64,000 nt of DNA from assembly GCA_019636615.1 (NCBI GenBank), contig JAHBXF010000001.1:1178001-1242000 (forward strand), in the 5' to 3' direction. Each line of letters starts with the position of its first letter. Positions within the stretch are counted from its first letter, which is position 1. This document shows positions 53,736 through 62,942 of the stretch, in pieces. The position numbers and the translations under genes are program-made. Source of the stretch: Phycisphaeraceae bacterium. Its GTDB lineage: Bacteria > Planctomycetota > Phycisphaerae > Phycisphaerales > UBA1924. The notes under the pieces were generated by a model. That model was not told the origin of the DNA, searched no databases, and worked only from the letters and a program-made list of their open reading frames with translations.

Positions 53736-54389
53736 TTATTCGCTGTCGGCCTTGCCGATCTGCCACTCCTCGATCTCGATAGGGGCCTGACGGCCGAAGA
53801 TCGTCACCAGCACGCGCACCAAACCCTTGTCGGGCATGACTTCATCAACGGTGCCCTCGTAGTTCTGGAAGGGGCCTTCCTTGATGACCACGTGCTCGCC
53901 CTTCGAGAAGACCAGTTTCACAACCGGCTCGTCCTCGGGCTTGCGGCTGTCGATGAGCATCTTCTCGATCTCGAACTCTTTCATCGCCGTGGGGCGGCCC
54001 GCCGTGCCCACGAAGTCGCCCACGCCGGTCGTCTCTTTGATGAGAAAGAAGACATCCTGCGGGATGCGCCCGTCGGGCTCCAGTTGCATCTCGACAAACA
54101 CATAGCCGGGGTAGAGTTTGCTCTCGGTGATCTTGACCTTGCCGCCCTTGACGGTTTTGGTCTTCTCGGTGGGCACCAGGATGCGACCCACCAGGTGCTC
54201 CATCCGCTCGATCTTCACTTTGCGCAGCAGCGTCGTCTGCACCGACGACTCTTTGTTGCTCGCCACGCGAAGCACAAACCAGTTCATCCCCTCGCGGCGG
54301 ATGGGTTCGTCGGCGTTCAGCAGACCGCTGCGCTCGCCGGGGATCACCTGCGTCTGGCTCTCGGTTTCGTCGTGGTGCTGTTCGGTCAT
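53736..54389 (-). CDS. nusG: Transcription termination/antitermination factor NusG
   Basis: The 217-residue product has the NGN domain (NWFVLRVASNKESSVQTTLL ... KLYPGYVFVEMQL ... VGDFVGTAGRPTAM) and a C-terminal KOW motif (FSKGEHVVIKEGPFQNYEGT). A 35-residue N-terminal extension is present. NusG binds RNA polymerase and links it to Rho and ribosomes. It follows secE as usual. However, the next gene is rnhA on the other strand instead of rplK, so the usual nusG-ribosomal link is broken here. Confidence 0.95.
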   Translation of the reverse strand: MTEQHHDETESQTQVIPGERSGLLNADEPIRREGMNWFVLRVASNKESSVQTTLLRKVKIERMEHLVGRILVPTEKTKTVKGGKVKITESKLYPGYVFVEMQLEPDGRIPQDVFFLIKETTGVGDFVGTAGRPTAMKEFEIEKMLIDSRKPEDEPVVKLVFSKGEHVVIKEGPFQNYEGTVDEVMPDKGLVRVLVTIFGRQAPIEIEEWQIGKADSE

Positions 54390-54618
54390 GGCTCGTGAAC
54401 TCTTGAATCAAAGGCGTGCCGGCCAAAGGAACGTCGCGGCCGGAAGAGAGGGTCTGCTGAAAGAGGGTACCGCGCCGGCCCCCGGCCCGTGAACAGCCCG
54501 TCACAAGCCCTGACGGGCCTGCGAACAGCCCGCGAAGGCCACCGCAAGACCCGTGACACGGCCCGCCGCGCGGCCCGCGGGCCCGGCAGGAACGCGCTCC
54601 CGCCGAAGGCGGCCGGGA

Positions 54619-55278
54619 TCAGTCGTGCAGCACGCCGATGAGCCTGAAGAAGCCGGAGAGAAGGAAGTCGCTGCTGAAGACGAACGCGGCAATGAGGAAG
54701 GTGGCGACGATCACAACCACCGTGGAATCTTGAACGATCTTGCGTGTGGACCAGTTCACCTTCTTCATCTCGCCGTCGGTGGCGATGAGGAAGTCAACCG
54801 TGCTGGGCCTGGCCCCCACAAAGCGGTAGATGAGCAGGCCGCCGATGATGACGAAAATCGCCGCGGCCGAGGCCTGGATGTACACCCGCTCAAAGAGGTA
54901 CACCGCTTCGCGGGCCTCGATGACGCCGAAAAAGGCGGGGGAGGCGGCGTCGCCCACGCGGATGCGCTCGGCATCCAGCGGGATGCGCCCCGGGCCCAGG
55001 TTCATGCTCTTGAGGCGGACAGTCGCCGTGGAGGCCCCTTCAGAAACGAAGGAGGAAACCATCGCCGTGCCCACCTGGTCTGCACCTTTGAAAAGGGTGA
55101 CTTCCTGCTCGGGCGAGAGGGCCCCGGTGACCTGCCGCACGGGCATGATCCACTCAGAGACGGGGACGCTGATGGCCGCCAGGCGGCTCCACGTCCACGC
55201 GGCGCCGGCGAGCACAAGAATGCCCGCGAAAACCGCGGTCATCATGCGCACCCAGTACCCCTGACCGAACTTGTACAC
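54619..55278 (-). CDS. secE: Preprotein translocase subunit SecE, extended
   Basis: The C-terminal ~75 residues are the SecE core: EMKKVNWSTRKIVQDSTVVV then FLIAAFVFSSDFLLSGFF. Upstream are two more membrane segments (TAVFAGILVLAGAAWTWSRL; AAAIFVIIGGLLIYRFVG) and a ~75-residue periplasmic loop, a longer form than E. coli SecE but usual for Planctomycetes. SecE stabilises SecY in the export channel. The start is uncertain. The frame stays open back through tRNA-Trp to a GTG at 55446. GTG 55278 is the first start after the tRNA that keeps YKFGQGYW. Confidence 0.85.
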   Translation of the reverse strand: MYKFGQGYWVRMMTAVFAGILVLAGAAWTWSRLAAISVPVSEWIMPVRQVTGALSPEQEVTLFKGADQVGTAMVSSFVSEGASTATVRLKSMNLGPGRIPLDAERIRVGDAASPAFFGVIEAREAVYLFERVYIQASAAAIFVIIGGLLIYRFVGARPSTVDFLIATDGEMKKVNWSTRKIVQDSTVVVIVATFLIAAFVFSSDFLLSGFFRLIGVLHD

Positions 55279-55334
55279 GCCAAAGCCGAGCCGGCCCGCA
55301 TCGCGCAGATCGGCATCGTCCTCGCTGCTGGAAT

Positions 55335-55407
55335 CACGGCGGGAGGGACTTGAACCCGCAACCTGCGGATTTGGAATCCGCTGCTCTACCAGTTGAGCTA
55401 CCGCCGT
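55335..55407 (-). tRNA. tRNA-Trp (anticodon CCA)
   Basis: The 73-base cloverleaf has the acceptor ACGGCGG/CCGCCGT, the D arm GCTCAACTGGTAGAGC, the anticodon stem GCGGA/TCCGC with loop TTCCAAA (anticodon CCA), the T arm TTGCGGGTTCAAGTCCCTC and the discriminator G. It lies between rpmG and secE, the usual place. Confidence 0.96.
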
Positions 55408-55533
55408 ATCGGGTTTCTTCGTGTTGTCTTGATCGCTGCCGGCCACGGGTGGGCTTCCTCCGCGCGGGGTTCATGCCGCGAGGGTCATGTGAAACCGGAC
55501 CAGGGCCGGAAAAGGCCGCTGGCCACACAAGGA

Positions 55534-55716
55534 TTACTTGCGCTTGACCTTGTGCAGCGTGTGCTTGCGCAGGCGAGGAGAGAACTTCTTCATCCCCTCT
55601 TTCAAACCCTCGGGCATACCGCCCTTGGTGTTCACGCTCGTGCGATAGTTGAGGTCGCCGCACTCGGTGCACTGCAACCACAGAAACTCACGAGCCGCGG
55701 CTTTCTTCTTGGACAT
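55534..55716 (-). CDS. rpmG: 50S ribosomal protein L33
   Basis: The 60-residue protein has the L33 pattern: [20 protein letters not shown], then [18 protein letters not shown]. The first CxxC is present; the second, normally CPRC before KHTLH, is SPRL, so zinc binding is lost. Planctomycetes have varied L33 forms. ATG 55716. It lies between tuf and tRNA-Trp in the same direction. Confidence 0.93.
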   Translation of the reverse strand: MSKKKAAAREFLWLQCTECGDLNYRTSVNTKGGMPEGLKEGMKKFSPRLRKHTLHKVKRK

Positions 55717-56148
55717 CTGACGTCCCACCTTTCCGAAACTGGTCACGATCGTGAAGCGGGCGGGTTCCACCCCCGCTCGCCCCCGAAAAATCAATCGAAC
55801 GGTGTTGCCCGCGCAACGCCGCGCCGGGGAAGCCCGGCCCTTTCCTTCTCCACCCTCACCACCGCCCCCGGCACGCCCCCCTCGGCCGCGCCCACAGAGG
55901 GACACCGCCGCCGGAAGCACCCGAGACCAGAGAAGCCGCCGCCCGAGTCGGAAGACTCGGGCGGCAGGGAAGTCTATGCGAGCGGGGCGGGCCGGGTGCA
56001 CGCACCCGGCGAGAAGCCGCGCTGTGTGCCCCCTCAACCCGCCGCCAAGCCCCCTCCCCACACACACGGGAGGCAGATTCGGCACCGGGGGTTCGGTTCT
56101 TTGCAGGAACCGACGAGCGGGGCGGGTTTCACGCCGGATCGGTGAAGA

Positions 56149-57351
56149 TCAGGCGAGGATCTCGGTGACGACGCCCGAGCCGATGGTCTTGCCACCTTCA
56201 CGGACGGCGAAGCGGACACCCTTCTCCATGGCGACGGGCTTGTCGCCAAGGTCCACTTCCATCTGGATGTTGTCGCCGGGCATGCACATCTCGGCGCCGC
56301 CCAGGAGCTTGGTGGCCCCGGTGACGTCGGTGGTGCGGAAGTAGAACTGCGGGCGGTAGCCGTTGAAGAACGGGGTGTGCCGGCCGCCTTCTTCCTTGGT
56401 GAGCACGTACACCTCGGCGTTGAAGCGGGTGTGGGGCGTGATGCTCTTGGGCTTGCACAGCACCTGACCACGCTCGATGTCGTCCTTTTCAACGCCGCGC
56501 AGCAGGGCGCCGACGTTGTCGCCCGCCTGGCCGCTGTCGAGGGTCTTGTTGAACATCTCAACGCCGGTGACGACGGTGGACTTGATTTCCTTGCGCAGAC
56601 CGACAATCTCGACGGTGTCGCCGACCTTGACCAGGCCGCGTTCAATTCGGCCGGTGGCCACGGTGCCGCGGCCCTTGATCGAGAAGACGTCTTCGACGCT
56701 CATCAGGAAGGGCTTGTCGACTTCACGCGTCGGCTCGGGGATGAACGAGTCGATGGCGTCGAACAGGTCGTCGATGGGCTTGCAGGCCGCGTCGTCGCGG
56801 GGGTTTTCGAGGGCGAGTTTGGACTGCCCGCGGATGACCGGGGTGGTGTCGCCCGGGAAGCCGTACTTGTTGAGCAGTTCGCGGACCTCGAGTTCGACCA
56901 GGTCGAGCAGTTCGGGGTCGTCCACCAGGTCAACCTTGTTCAGGAAGACCACGATGTAGGGCACGCCGACCTGACGGGCCAGCAGCACGTGCTCGCGCGT
57001 CTGGGGCATCGGGCCGTCCGCCGCCGAGACAACGAGGATCGCGCCGTCCATCTGCGCGGCACCCGTGATCATGTTCTTCACGAAGTCGGCGTGGCCCGGG
57101 CAGTCAACGTGGGCGTAGTGACGGTTCGCCGTCTCGTACTCGGTGTGAGACGAGGCGATCGTCACCGTCTTGTTCGCGTCGCGAACGGTGCCGCCCTTGG
57201 TGATGTCCGCGTACGACTTGATCTCGCCGCCGAAGCGGGCCGCGGAACGGGCCGAAAGGGCCGCGGTCAGCGTGCTCTTGCCGTGGTCGATGTGGCCGAT
57301 GGTGCCCACGTTCACGTGGGGTTTGGTACGAGTAAAGACGCCTTTCGCCAT
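56149..57351 (-). CDS. tuf: Elongation factor Tu
   Basis: The 400-residue product is full length. G1 is [12 protein letters not shown]3 [13 protein letters not shown]4 NKVD, then domain 2 ([20 protein letters not shown]) and domain 3 ([17 protein letters not shown], ending [20 protein letters not shown]). It brings aminoacyl-tRNA to the ribosome. ATG 57351. Codon use is strongly biased to C/G-ending codons, as in highly expressed genes. Confidence 0.98.
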   Translation of the reverse strand: MAKGVFTRTKPHVNVGTIGHIDHGKSTLTAALSARSAARFGGEIKSYADITKGGTVRDANKTVTIASSHTEYETANRHYAHVDCPGHADFVKNMITGAAQMDGAILVVSAADGPMPQTREHVLLARQVGVPYIVVFLNKVDLVDDPELLDLVELEVRELLNKYGFPGDTTPVIRGQSKLALENPRDDAACKPIDDLFDAIDSFIPEPTREVDKPFLMSVEDVFSIKGRGTVATGRIERGLVKVGDTVEIVGLRKEIKSTVVTGVEMFNKTLDSGQAGDNVGALLRGVEKDDIERGQVLCKPKSITPHTRFNAEVYVLTKEEGGRHTPFFNGYRPQFYFRTTDVTGATKLLGGAEMCMPGDNIQMEVDLGDKPVAMEKGVRFAVREGGKTIGSGVVTEILA

Positions 57352-57637
57352 AGTGAATCCAACCTCTCAACTTGCCGGGGCCCCGGGAGGGGCCGATCGG
57401 GAAACCCATTCACGATGGCTTGGGGCAGGGCTCCCATCCCGCCTCCACCAAGCCGAAACCACACCTGTGATTCAACAATCCACCCAAACTCCCCGACGGG
57501 TGCGCCCGGTTGCCAAAGCCGCACGCCTGCTCCGTCGGGTCTCTCCTTCTCCCACCCTCTCACACCCCATGCCTAAGACACGCACGGCCGACGCGGGCTT
57601 CCGCTCACGCTCCGCCGTGCCTCAACGCACAGAGAAA

Positions 57638-57709
<72 letters not shown>

Positions 57710-58051
57710 CTGAAGTCGTTTCGTACCCACCCAATCCCGATCTTCAGGCCGCTCGCGGGGCGGCATGAACACGCCGCCACACGGGCGCTGAAACCGCGCG
57801 GGAAGGATGGTAGCGGCCAGATTTCAAGCGTCAACCACCTACCCGCTCCCCGCCACGTCCTCCTCCCGACCCATCCCCTGCCCCACCGCCCCACCCCCGC
57901 GATCCTCACATACTCCAATCTTTTTCGCCCATAGAACCGCCGCCACCCAACACCACGCGGCACGCTACGCTGCGCTCTCGCAACCCCCAACGCGACGTTC
58001 CTACCCCCGCCCCGTGCATCCATTCACACGCACCCTCACCACCCAAACGCC
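57710..58051. other. Gene-free spacer, likely promoter region of the tRNA-Thr/tuf block
   Basis: No gene is supported. The region separates the minus-strand tRNA-Thr/tuf block from the plus-strand PEGA lipoprotein and must hold both promoters. It is C-rich on the plus strand, and I see no clear repeat. Confidence 0.4.
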
Positions 58052-58528
58052 ATGCACACCCCCGTTCAGCCCGCCGCGCTCAGCGCCAGACCGCAGAATA
58101 TTCGTGTCGTGTTTGGTCGCGTCGTGTTCTTCGCCCTCGTCGCGGCCCTGCTCACAGCCTGCACCGACCGCCGCCTGCGCATCACCTCGCAACCCGCGGG
58201 GGCGCTGGTCACGGTCAATGACGTCGAGGTGGGCCGAACGCCCGTCGATGCCGATTTCACCTATTACGGCGTCTACGACGTGCGGGTAGAAAAACCGGGG
58301 TACTCGGCTCTGCGCACCAAGGCCCGCGCACGCGCCCCGATCTATGAATACCCGCCCCTCGACCTCATCACCGAGGCCCTCCCCGGGCGCACAGAAGTCA
58401 TCATCGGCTGGCACTTCACCCTCGAACCCCTCCCCGAGACCACGCTCTCCCCCGAGGACGTGAGCGAGCAGACCATCGAACGCGCCCGCGCCCTGCGCGG
58501 CAGGATCGAATCACGCCCTCAAGACTAA
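58052..58528 (+). CDS. PEGA-domain lipoprotein
   Basis: The 158-residue product has a signal with lipobox (FFALVAALLTAC, Cys at about 37). A PEGA domain follows (RLRITSQPAGALVTVNDVEV then GRTPVDADFTYYGVYDVRVE with KPGY). The 20 or more residues before the hydrophobic segment are long for a lipoprotein n-region, so an internal start is possible. PEGA domains occur on surface proteins. The location is inferred as the outer or inner membrane. Confidence 0.78.
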   Translation: MHTPVQPAALSARPQNIRVVFGRVVFFALVAALLTACTDRRLRITSQPAGALVTVNDVEVGRTPVDADFTYYGVYDVRVEKPGYSALRTKARARAPIYEYPPLDLITEALPGRTEVIIGWHFTLEPLPETTLSPEDVSEQTIERARALRGRIESRPQD

Positions 58529-58604
58529 GTGTCAGCACCCCCGCCACCCGGCCCGCCTCCACTCCGGCGGCGCAGACCCCTGAGCCCGCGTTCTCTTCCT
58601 TGCT

Positions 58605-58760
58605 CATCGGTGGCAGAGCCCTCTGGCCCGTGTTCTTCTCTTCCTCATGGCCATGTGTTCAACCAGGCCTGCGCCGATGTTCAAGCCACTTGACGCGGGC
58701 AGAAGTTCCCCGTGCCGCGCGGCCCCGCACCACCGCTGACGCGACTGCCAGACCGACCAG
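58605..58760 (+). repeat. Dispersed hairpin repeat family, copy D
   Basis: GGTGGCAGAGCC-CTCT-GGCCCGTG at 58609-58632 is a weaker hairpin. It is followed by TTCTTCTCTTCCT, then CATGGCCATGTGTTCAA as in copy C, then a distant relative of copy C's tail (GCGCGGCCCCGCACCACC). No gene is supported in 58529-58995 on either strand. Confidence 0.65.
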
Positions 58761-58995
58761 CGCCCACTGAAAGCCGCCGCGGGCTTCTTTCATCGCGCGG
58801 CATGTGAGCAGCACCCCTGTATCCCGCTTGCGGCCAAACGATTCACAGCACGCGAGATCGAAGTCGCGCATGCATCTATTTCGTCGGGCCGGACGCGTGG
58901 CCCGGGCCGATCGGTATGGTCGTGGCGAAGGCCTCCTGTAATGATGCAGGCCGGAAGCCTACCATGCGTCAACCCCAACAGCACGGAGGATTTAT

Positions 58996-59643
58996 ATGTC
59001 AACAACATACTACCCTCGCCCGCTCGATATCAAGGCCCTGGAAACAGAACTCGACCCTGACGAAGAGGTCCGCTGGCACGGCACGCCCGACGTGAAAGAG
59101 TACGTCTTCGCGAATCTCATCCCCGGCATCATGATCGCCGGGGTCAGTTCATTGTTATCGATGTTGTTTCTTCTTTTTGGGGCCAACAATCTGGCGCAGG
59201 CCCTCAACTGGTGGGCGCCGAGCCGAGTGCCGGCCCCTACCATCGCCGGCGCTGCGGCCGAGTGTGCCATTGGGATAGGCTTGTTGGTCGTCACGTGGGG
59301 CGCGGTCGTCTGTGTCGCAAATCACTACCGACGGCGCGCAGCCCGCACGATATACGCCTTGACAAACACCCGCCTCATCACGATACTCACCTCCGATGGC
59401 ACGCCGGTTGACGTTCACTCCATCGAGCCGGCCCATCCGCTGATTCTCAAGCGTATCGACAGCACCAACGGTCTCGGGTGTATCAACCTCTTCCCGTCGA
59501 GCAACGGGGATTCTTCATTCTCGTGGTACGGCGTCAGCGAGCCGCGCCGTGTCGAACACCTGATCCGGCACACCTTCGATCCCCCTCACCTGACATCCAG
59601 CCCGCATGCCGCCCAGCACAACCACCCGGAAACCAGCCAGTGA
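58996..59643 (+). CDS. Membrane protein with PH-like domain, gene 1 of 2
   Basis: The 215-residue product opens with LETELDPDEEVRWHGTPDVK, like the 'L.xGE.v.w.g.P' start of bacterial PH/DUF304 proteins. It has two membrane segments (FANLIPGIMIAGVSSLLSML; AECAIGIGLLVVTWGAVVCV). A C-terminal beta domain follows (IYALTNTRLITILTSDGTPV ... LGCINLFPSSNGDSSFSWYG), where the YxLTNxRLI motif is typical of these domains. GGAGG precedes ATG 58996. Its stop overlaps the next start (GTGA), so the two are translationally coupled. Confidence 0.7.
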   Translation: MSTTYYPRPLDIKALETELDPDEEVRWHGTPDVKEYVFANLIPGIMIAGVSSLLSMLFLLFGANNLAQALNWWAPSRVPAPTIAGAAAECAIGIGLLVVTWGAVVCVANHYRRRAARTIYALTNTRLITILTSDGTPVDVHSIEPAHPLILKRIDSTNGLGCINLFPSSNGDSSFSWYGVSEPRRVEHLIRHTFDPPHLTSSPHAAQHNHPETSQ

Positions 59644-60281
59644 ACGCGGGCGCGGCCAACAACCTCCCCGATCCGATGCGCAAGGCGCTGCTCGCAGAAC
59701 TCCACCCGGGCGAAGTGCTGCGCTGGTGCAGCCCTGCACACGGCCCCGGATTGGCCCACGCCAACAACGACCATGCAAAGATCTCTCTCCTCGCAGCGGC
59801 GCTCCTTTCTGCCTTGCTTTTCAGCGTCAGCATCAAGGTTGGCCGCCTTCACCTCGAGGCGCTCCGACTGTCGGGGAACGACTCATTCCAGTTGCCCGTC
59901 GCTGTCATCGCCGCCTTCGCGGTCGGCGTACTTACACTCGTACTCACATTCGCGGTGTCGATCCGCCGCTGGCTTATCAGGCGATCCCTGCACAAGAATC
60001 TTGCGTACGCCATCTCCGATCAGCGCCTCATGACGCTGATAAAGAACCGCCGCGGAAGCGTCAGAGTCTCCTCGCTCTCCCCGCCGCCGCGGCCCTGCGT
60101 CATCGAGCACACCTACTTGTCGGAGGGCTTCGCCAACATTGTGGTTCGCCCCGTCCGGAGCAGCCCCCGCCCGCTCTTCGTTCTGTTCGGTGTTCTCAAC
60201 CCCCGCGCTGCCATCTCGGCCCTTCGCCATATGCCGAATCGAGCACACCACGGCAAGAGCGGCGCTCCACTGCCCATCTAA
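59640..60281 (+). CDS. Membrane protein with PH-like domain, gene 2 of 2
   Basis: The 213-residue product has the same plan as the preceding gene: LLAELHPGEVLRWCSPAHGP, two membrane segments (ISLLAAALLSALLFSVSI; VAVIAAFAVGVLTLVLTFAV) and a beta domain with YAISDQRLMTLIKNRRGSVR, then EGFANIVVRPV and LFVLFGVLNPRAA. Sequence identity to gene 1 is low, but the order and spacing match, so they are probably ancient paralogs forming a heteromeric membrane complex. The GTG start at 59640 overlaps the previous stop. Confidence 0.68.
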   Translation: MNAGAANNLPDPMRKALLAELHPGEVLRWCSPAHGPGLAHANNDHAKISLLAAALLSALLFSVSIKVGRLHLEALRLSGNDSFQLPVAVIAAFAVGVLTLVLTFAVSIRRWLIRRSLHKNLAYAISDQRLMTLIKNRRGSVRVSSLSPPPRPCVIEHTYLSEGFANIVVRPVRSSPRPLFVLFGVLNPRAAISALRHMPNRAHHGKSGAPLPI

Positions 60282-60377
60282 ATCCCGAGCCGGCGCGGCG
60301 ATTCCCGTACGACGCGTCACGCACATGCCGCCGAGGGCCACCACCCGAAGCATGCCGATATGCCCGTGACGCAGCGT

Positions 60378-60938
60378 TCAACAACCCGCATCAAGACGTC
60401 GAAGAAAGGCTTTGAACGATGGACATTTCTGCTCCACCACATCAAGACGGAGGTGCTTTGCAACCGCAGCGTTAAACGTCTTCGGCGAATAGAGCGGCTT
60501 GCCGTTCGCCGCTATAGACTTTTTTCTTAACCATTCTTTGGGGTCCTGAAGAGACTCGGGCTGGCGATGGCCCCCGAACCGAAATGAAGGGATCACTGTA
60601 GAGATCGCGTCCTCATCTGCAATCAGCCACGCCTCGATCTCCTGCACCGGCACCGCGATGCAGCAGACCCCTTCTGCCTCTGCGGGTCGGACGATGGCCT
60701 TGAGAACTTTGTCTCTGATCATCTCGGGCGGGGTTGCATCGGCGTCGTGACAGACAATAAATCGCTGAACACCCTGCAGTCGCCACGACCGGATGTCCCG
60801 CGCACCCTTCGCACACAAACCGCCACAGCCATCGTAGCCCTTGCACCTCACGGAAAGACGATCATTGCCCAGGCGTCTCTTCACAATGTGCGAAAGCACC
60901 TCGGCATCAGAATCATCTTCGGCAAGAATAGCAAACAT
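60378..60938 (-). CDS. TOPRIM-like protein (DUF4276-type), ATPase partner
   Basis: The 186-residue product opens MFAILAEDDSDAEVLSHIVK with an acidic pair where TOPRIM proteins have their Glu. It has RFIVCHDADATPPEMI, a DxD-like pair, and CIAVPVQEIEAWLIADEDAI, the ExxEAWLxAD pattern seen in DUF4276 and OLD-type TOPRIM partners. It starts 11 bases after the stop of the AAA ATPase on the same strand. TOPRIM plus ATPase pairs act as nucleases in OLD-, Gabija- and PARIS-like phage defence. ATG 60938. Base composition is less GC-rich than the backbone. Confidence 0.65.
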   Translation of the reverse strand: MFAILAEDDSDAEVLSHIVKRRLGNDRLSVRCKGYDGCGGLCAKGARDIRSWRLQGVQRFIVCHDADATPPEMIRDKVLKAIVRPAEAEGVCCIAVPVQEIEAWLIADEDAISTVIPSFRFGGHRQPESLQDPKEWLRKKSIAANGKPLYSPKTFNAAVAKHLRLDVVEQKCPSFKAFLRRLDAGC

Positions 60939-60949
60939 CGGGTGTGTAC

Positions 60950-61657
60950 CTACAGGGTGTCAAGAAACTCTGCCAGGGTGCCCTCGTCCTGCATATAGTT
61001 ATCTACAGCCCTTATGTTCTCGCCAGACAGTTCGCCGACTTTCGTGCTGCCGCCCTCGGCAGTCACAAGGCGGATGCCCGCTGGCCCGACATGGTTCATC
61101 ACGCGAGGGGAGTGTGTGGTACAGATGAGCTGGGTTCGCTCGGAATATGTACGAAGAATGTCAATAACCTTGGCAAGGAGACCGGGGTGGATAGAGTCTT
61201 CCGGCTGTTCAAGCAGCATGCAAGAATGTTTGTCAAATATCAGATATGTAAGCAACTGAAGAATCCGCAAAGTACCAGAAGAGAGCCCGCTGTAGCGAAA
61301 AGCCCTGCCGGCACCCGCAAGCCCCGCGCACGGAATAAAGGAGAGCGCATAAGCGTCACCGGATGCGTCCTCCGGCTTCTCCTGTTTATCTGAAGGCGCC
61401 ATAACATGCGTCCGCACCTGTTCGACCCGAATATCCGCCAGCAGCCCAAGCCCATTCTCGCCAAGTAAAGTTTTGAGTTCTTCAAATGATGCCGTGTCTT
61501 CCAAGAACATATGAAGCAGACGCAGTTGAACAGAGCGGCCCGAGAGACCCTGTGCCAAATCCGCCTTCCACTCTTCATATACATCTAACTCAACATAAGG
61601 CGAAGACCCGCTCGCCCGATCGCTGCGTGTAGTGCGTTCGGGGCCGGCAAAGTGCTC
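60950..61657 (-). pseudogene. AAA_21/OLD-type ATPase, C-terminal half
   Basis: About 235 residues remain. The ABC-like signature region is FRYSGLSSGTLRILQLLTYL, the Walker B is HSCMLLEQPEDSIHPGLLAK and the D-loop/switch is LICTTHSPRVMNHV. The end is MQDEGTLAEFLDTL. The Walker A half is missing: the frame runs straight into the end of the IS3 copy at 61657, and the far side of the element does not continue the gene. The gene is therefore truncated and without a native start. It was probably the first gene of an operon with the TOPRIM-like partner. Confidence 0.8.
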
Positions 61658-61735
61658 TGGCCTGCCCCCCGACACCTGATCCACCAACTATGAGAGTCCC
61701 GAGGGCCGCCGGTCGCGGCCAGGAGACTCTCGAAG

Positions 61736-62047
61736 ATGAAGCGGACAAGACACTCGGCGGAACAGATCGTGAAGAAGCTGCGGGAGGCGGACGCGATGCT
61801 CGCGGCGGGCAAGAGCGTGGCGCAGGTGGTGCAGGCTCTGGGGGTCAGCGAGCAGACCTACGCCCGATGGCGGAACCAGTATGGAGGGATGCAGGCCGAT
61901 GAGGCGCGGCGGCTGAAGGATCTGGAACTCGAGAACGCGCGGCTCAAGCGGCTGGTGGCCGAGCAGGCGATCGACATCTCGATCCTCAAGGAGGCCAACG
62001 ACTACCTGGGAAAGCCGCGAGCCCCTCGCGGAGGAGGGGCGTCGTGA
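61736..62047 (+). CDS. IS3-family transposase OrfA, second copy
   Basis: The 103-residue product is identical in protein to OrfA of the intact copy; the only base change seen is silent (ACG to ACC). It has the helix-turn-helix GVSEQTYARWRNQYGG and the zipper-like helix. ATG 61736. With no working OrfB beside it, it could act in trans as a partner or inhibitor of the intact copy. Confidence 0.92.
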   Translation: MKRTRHSAEQIVKKLREADAMLAAGKSVAQVVQALGVSEQTYARWRNQYGGMQADEARRLKDLELENARLKRLVAEQAIDISILKEANDYLGKPRAPRGGGAS

Positions 62048-62942
62048 CGCACGTACAGAATCAACTGCATCGGTCGCAGCGGCGCGTGTGCCGCGTGCTC
62101 GGCCAGCGCGATCGACCCAGCGGTACAAGGCTGTGCCCAGAGACGATGATGCGCGGCTGGTGCAGCGGATGCACGAGCTGGTCCTCGGCATCCTCGGCGT
62201 GGCTACCGGATGATGTGCGGGATGCTGCGGCTCGACGGGTTCCGCGTGAACTTCAAGCGTGTGCACCGGCTGTGGCGTCGTAGAGGGCTTCCAGAGTGCC
62301 CCAGAAGCAGCACAAACGCAGGCGTCTGGGCCACTCGGAAGAACGGCATCGTGCGGCGTCGGGCAACAAAGGACCATGTGTGGTGCGTGGACTTCATCTA
62401 TGACCGGGATGAGCGTGACCGTCAGCTCAAGTGCTTGAGCGTGATCGATGAGTTCACACGGAGTGCCTGGCGGCGGAGGTGGACCGGTGCATCACCGGCG
62501 CGGACGTTGTTGATGTGCTGACGGAGTTGATGACCATCCGCGGGGTGCCGGTGCACATCCGCAGCGACAACGGGCCGGAGTTCGTGGCCAAGGCCCTCAG
62601 GCGGATGGCCGAGATCACGGGCATAGAGAACCTGTACATCGCCCGGGAGCCGTGGAGAACGGGTACGCCGAGCTTCCACTCGCGGCTGCGGATGAACTGC
62701 TCAACGCTGAAGAGTTCGCGGATGTGCGGGAGGCCAAGGCGCTGGCCGCGGCGTGGAAGAACGAGTACAACCATCGTCGGCCGCACTCGTCGCTGGGGTA
62801 TGTCCCGCCGGCGGTGTACGCGGCGAATCTTGAGAGGGGAGACGAGGCCCCTCTCCCCTCTCAAACTCACCCCTCTACCCCCCACGAGACGGATTCGTTC
62901 ATGATCGAGGCGATGGCCGGTACAATCAACCGACTCTCATAG
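62044..62942 (+). pseudogene. IS3-family transposase OrfB, frameshifted
   Basis: Compared with the intact OrfB, this copy has lost single bases near 62106 (cagGcgcg to cagcgcg) and 62186 (gtcCGtcg to gtcctcg), gained bases near 62281-62340, and lost more near 62460 and 62642-62695. The protein is broken into several frames: the DFIYDRDERDR part, the HIRSDNGPEF part and the NHRRPHSSLGY part are all recognisable in different frames. It cannot make a full transposase. The indel-rich pattern could also be assembly error. Confidence 0.88.

Noticed and set aside
58529-58995. Small minus-strand frames at 58659-59008 as genes
   Set aside because: Their products show no domain or signal, and the area overlaps hairpin repeat copy D and the upstream region of the PH-like operon.
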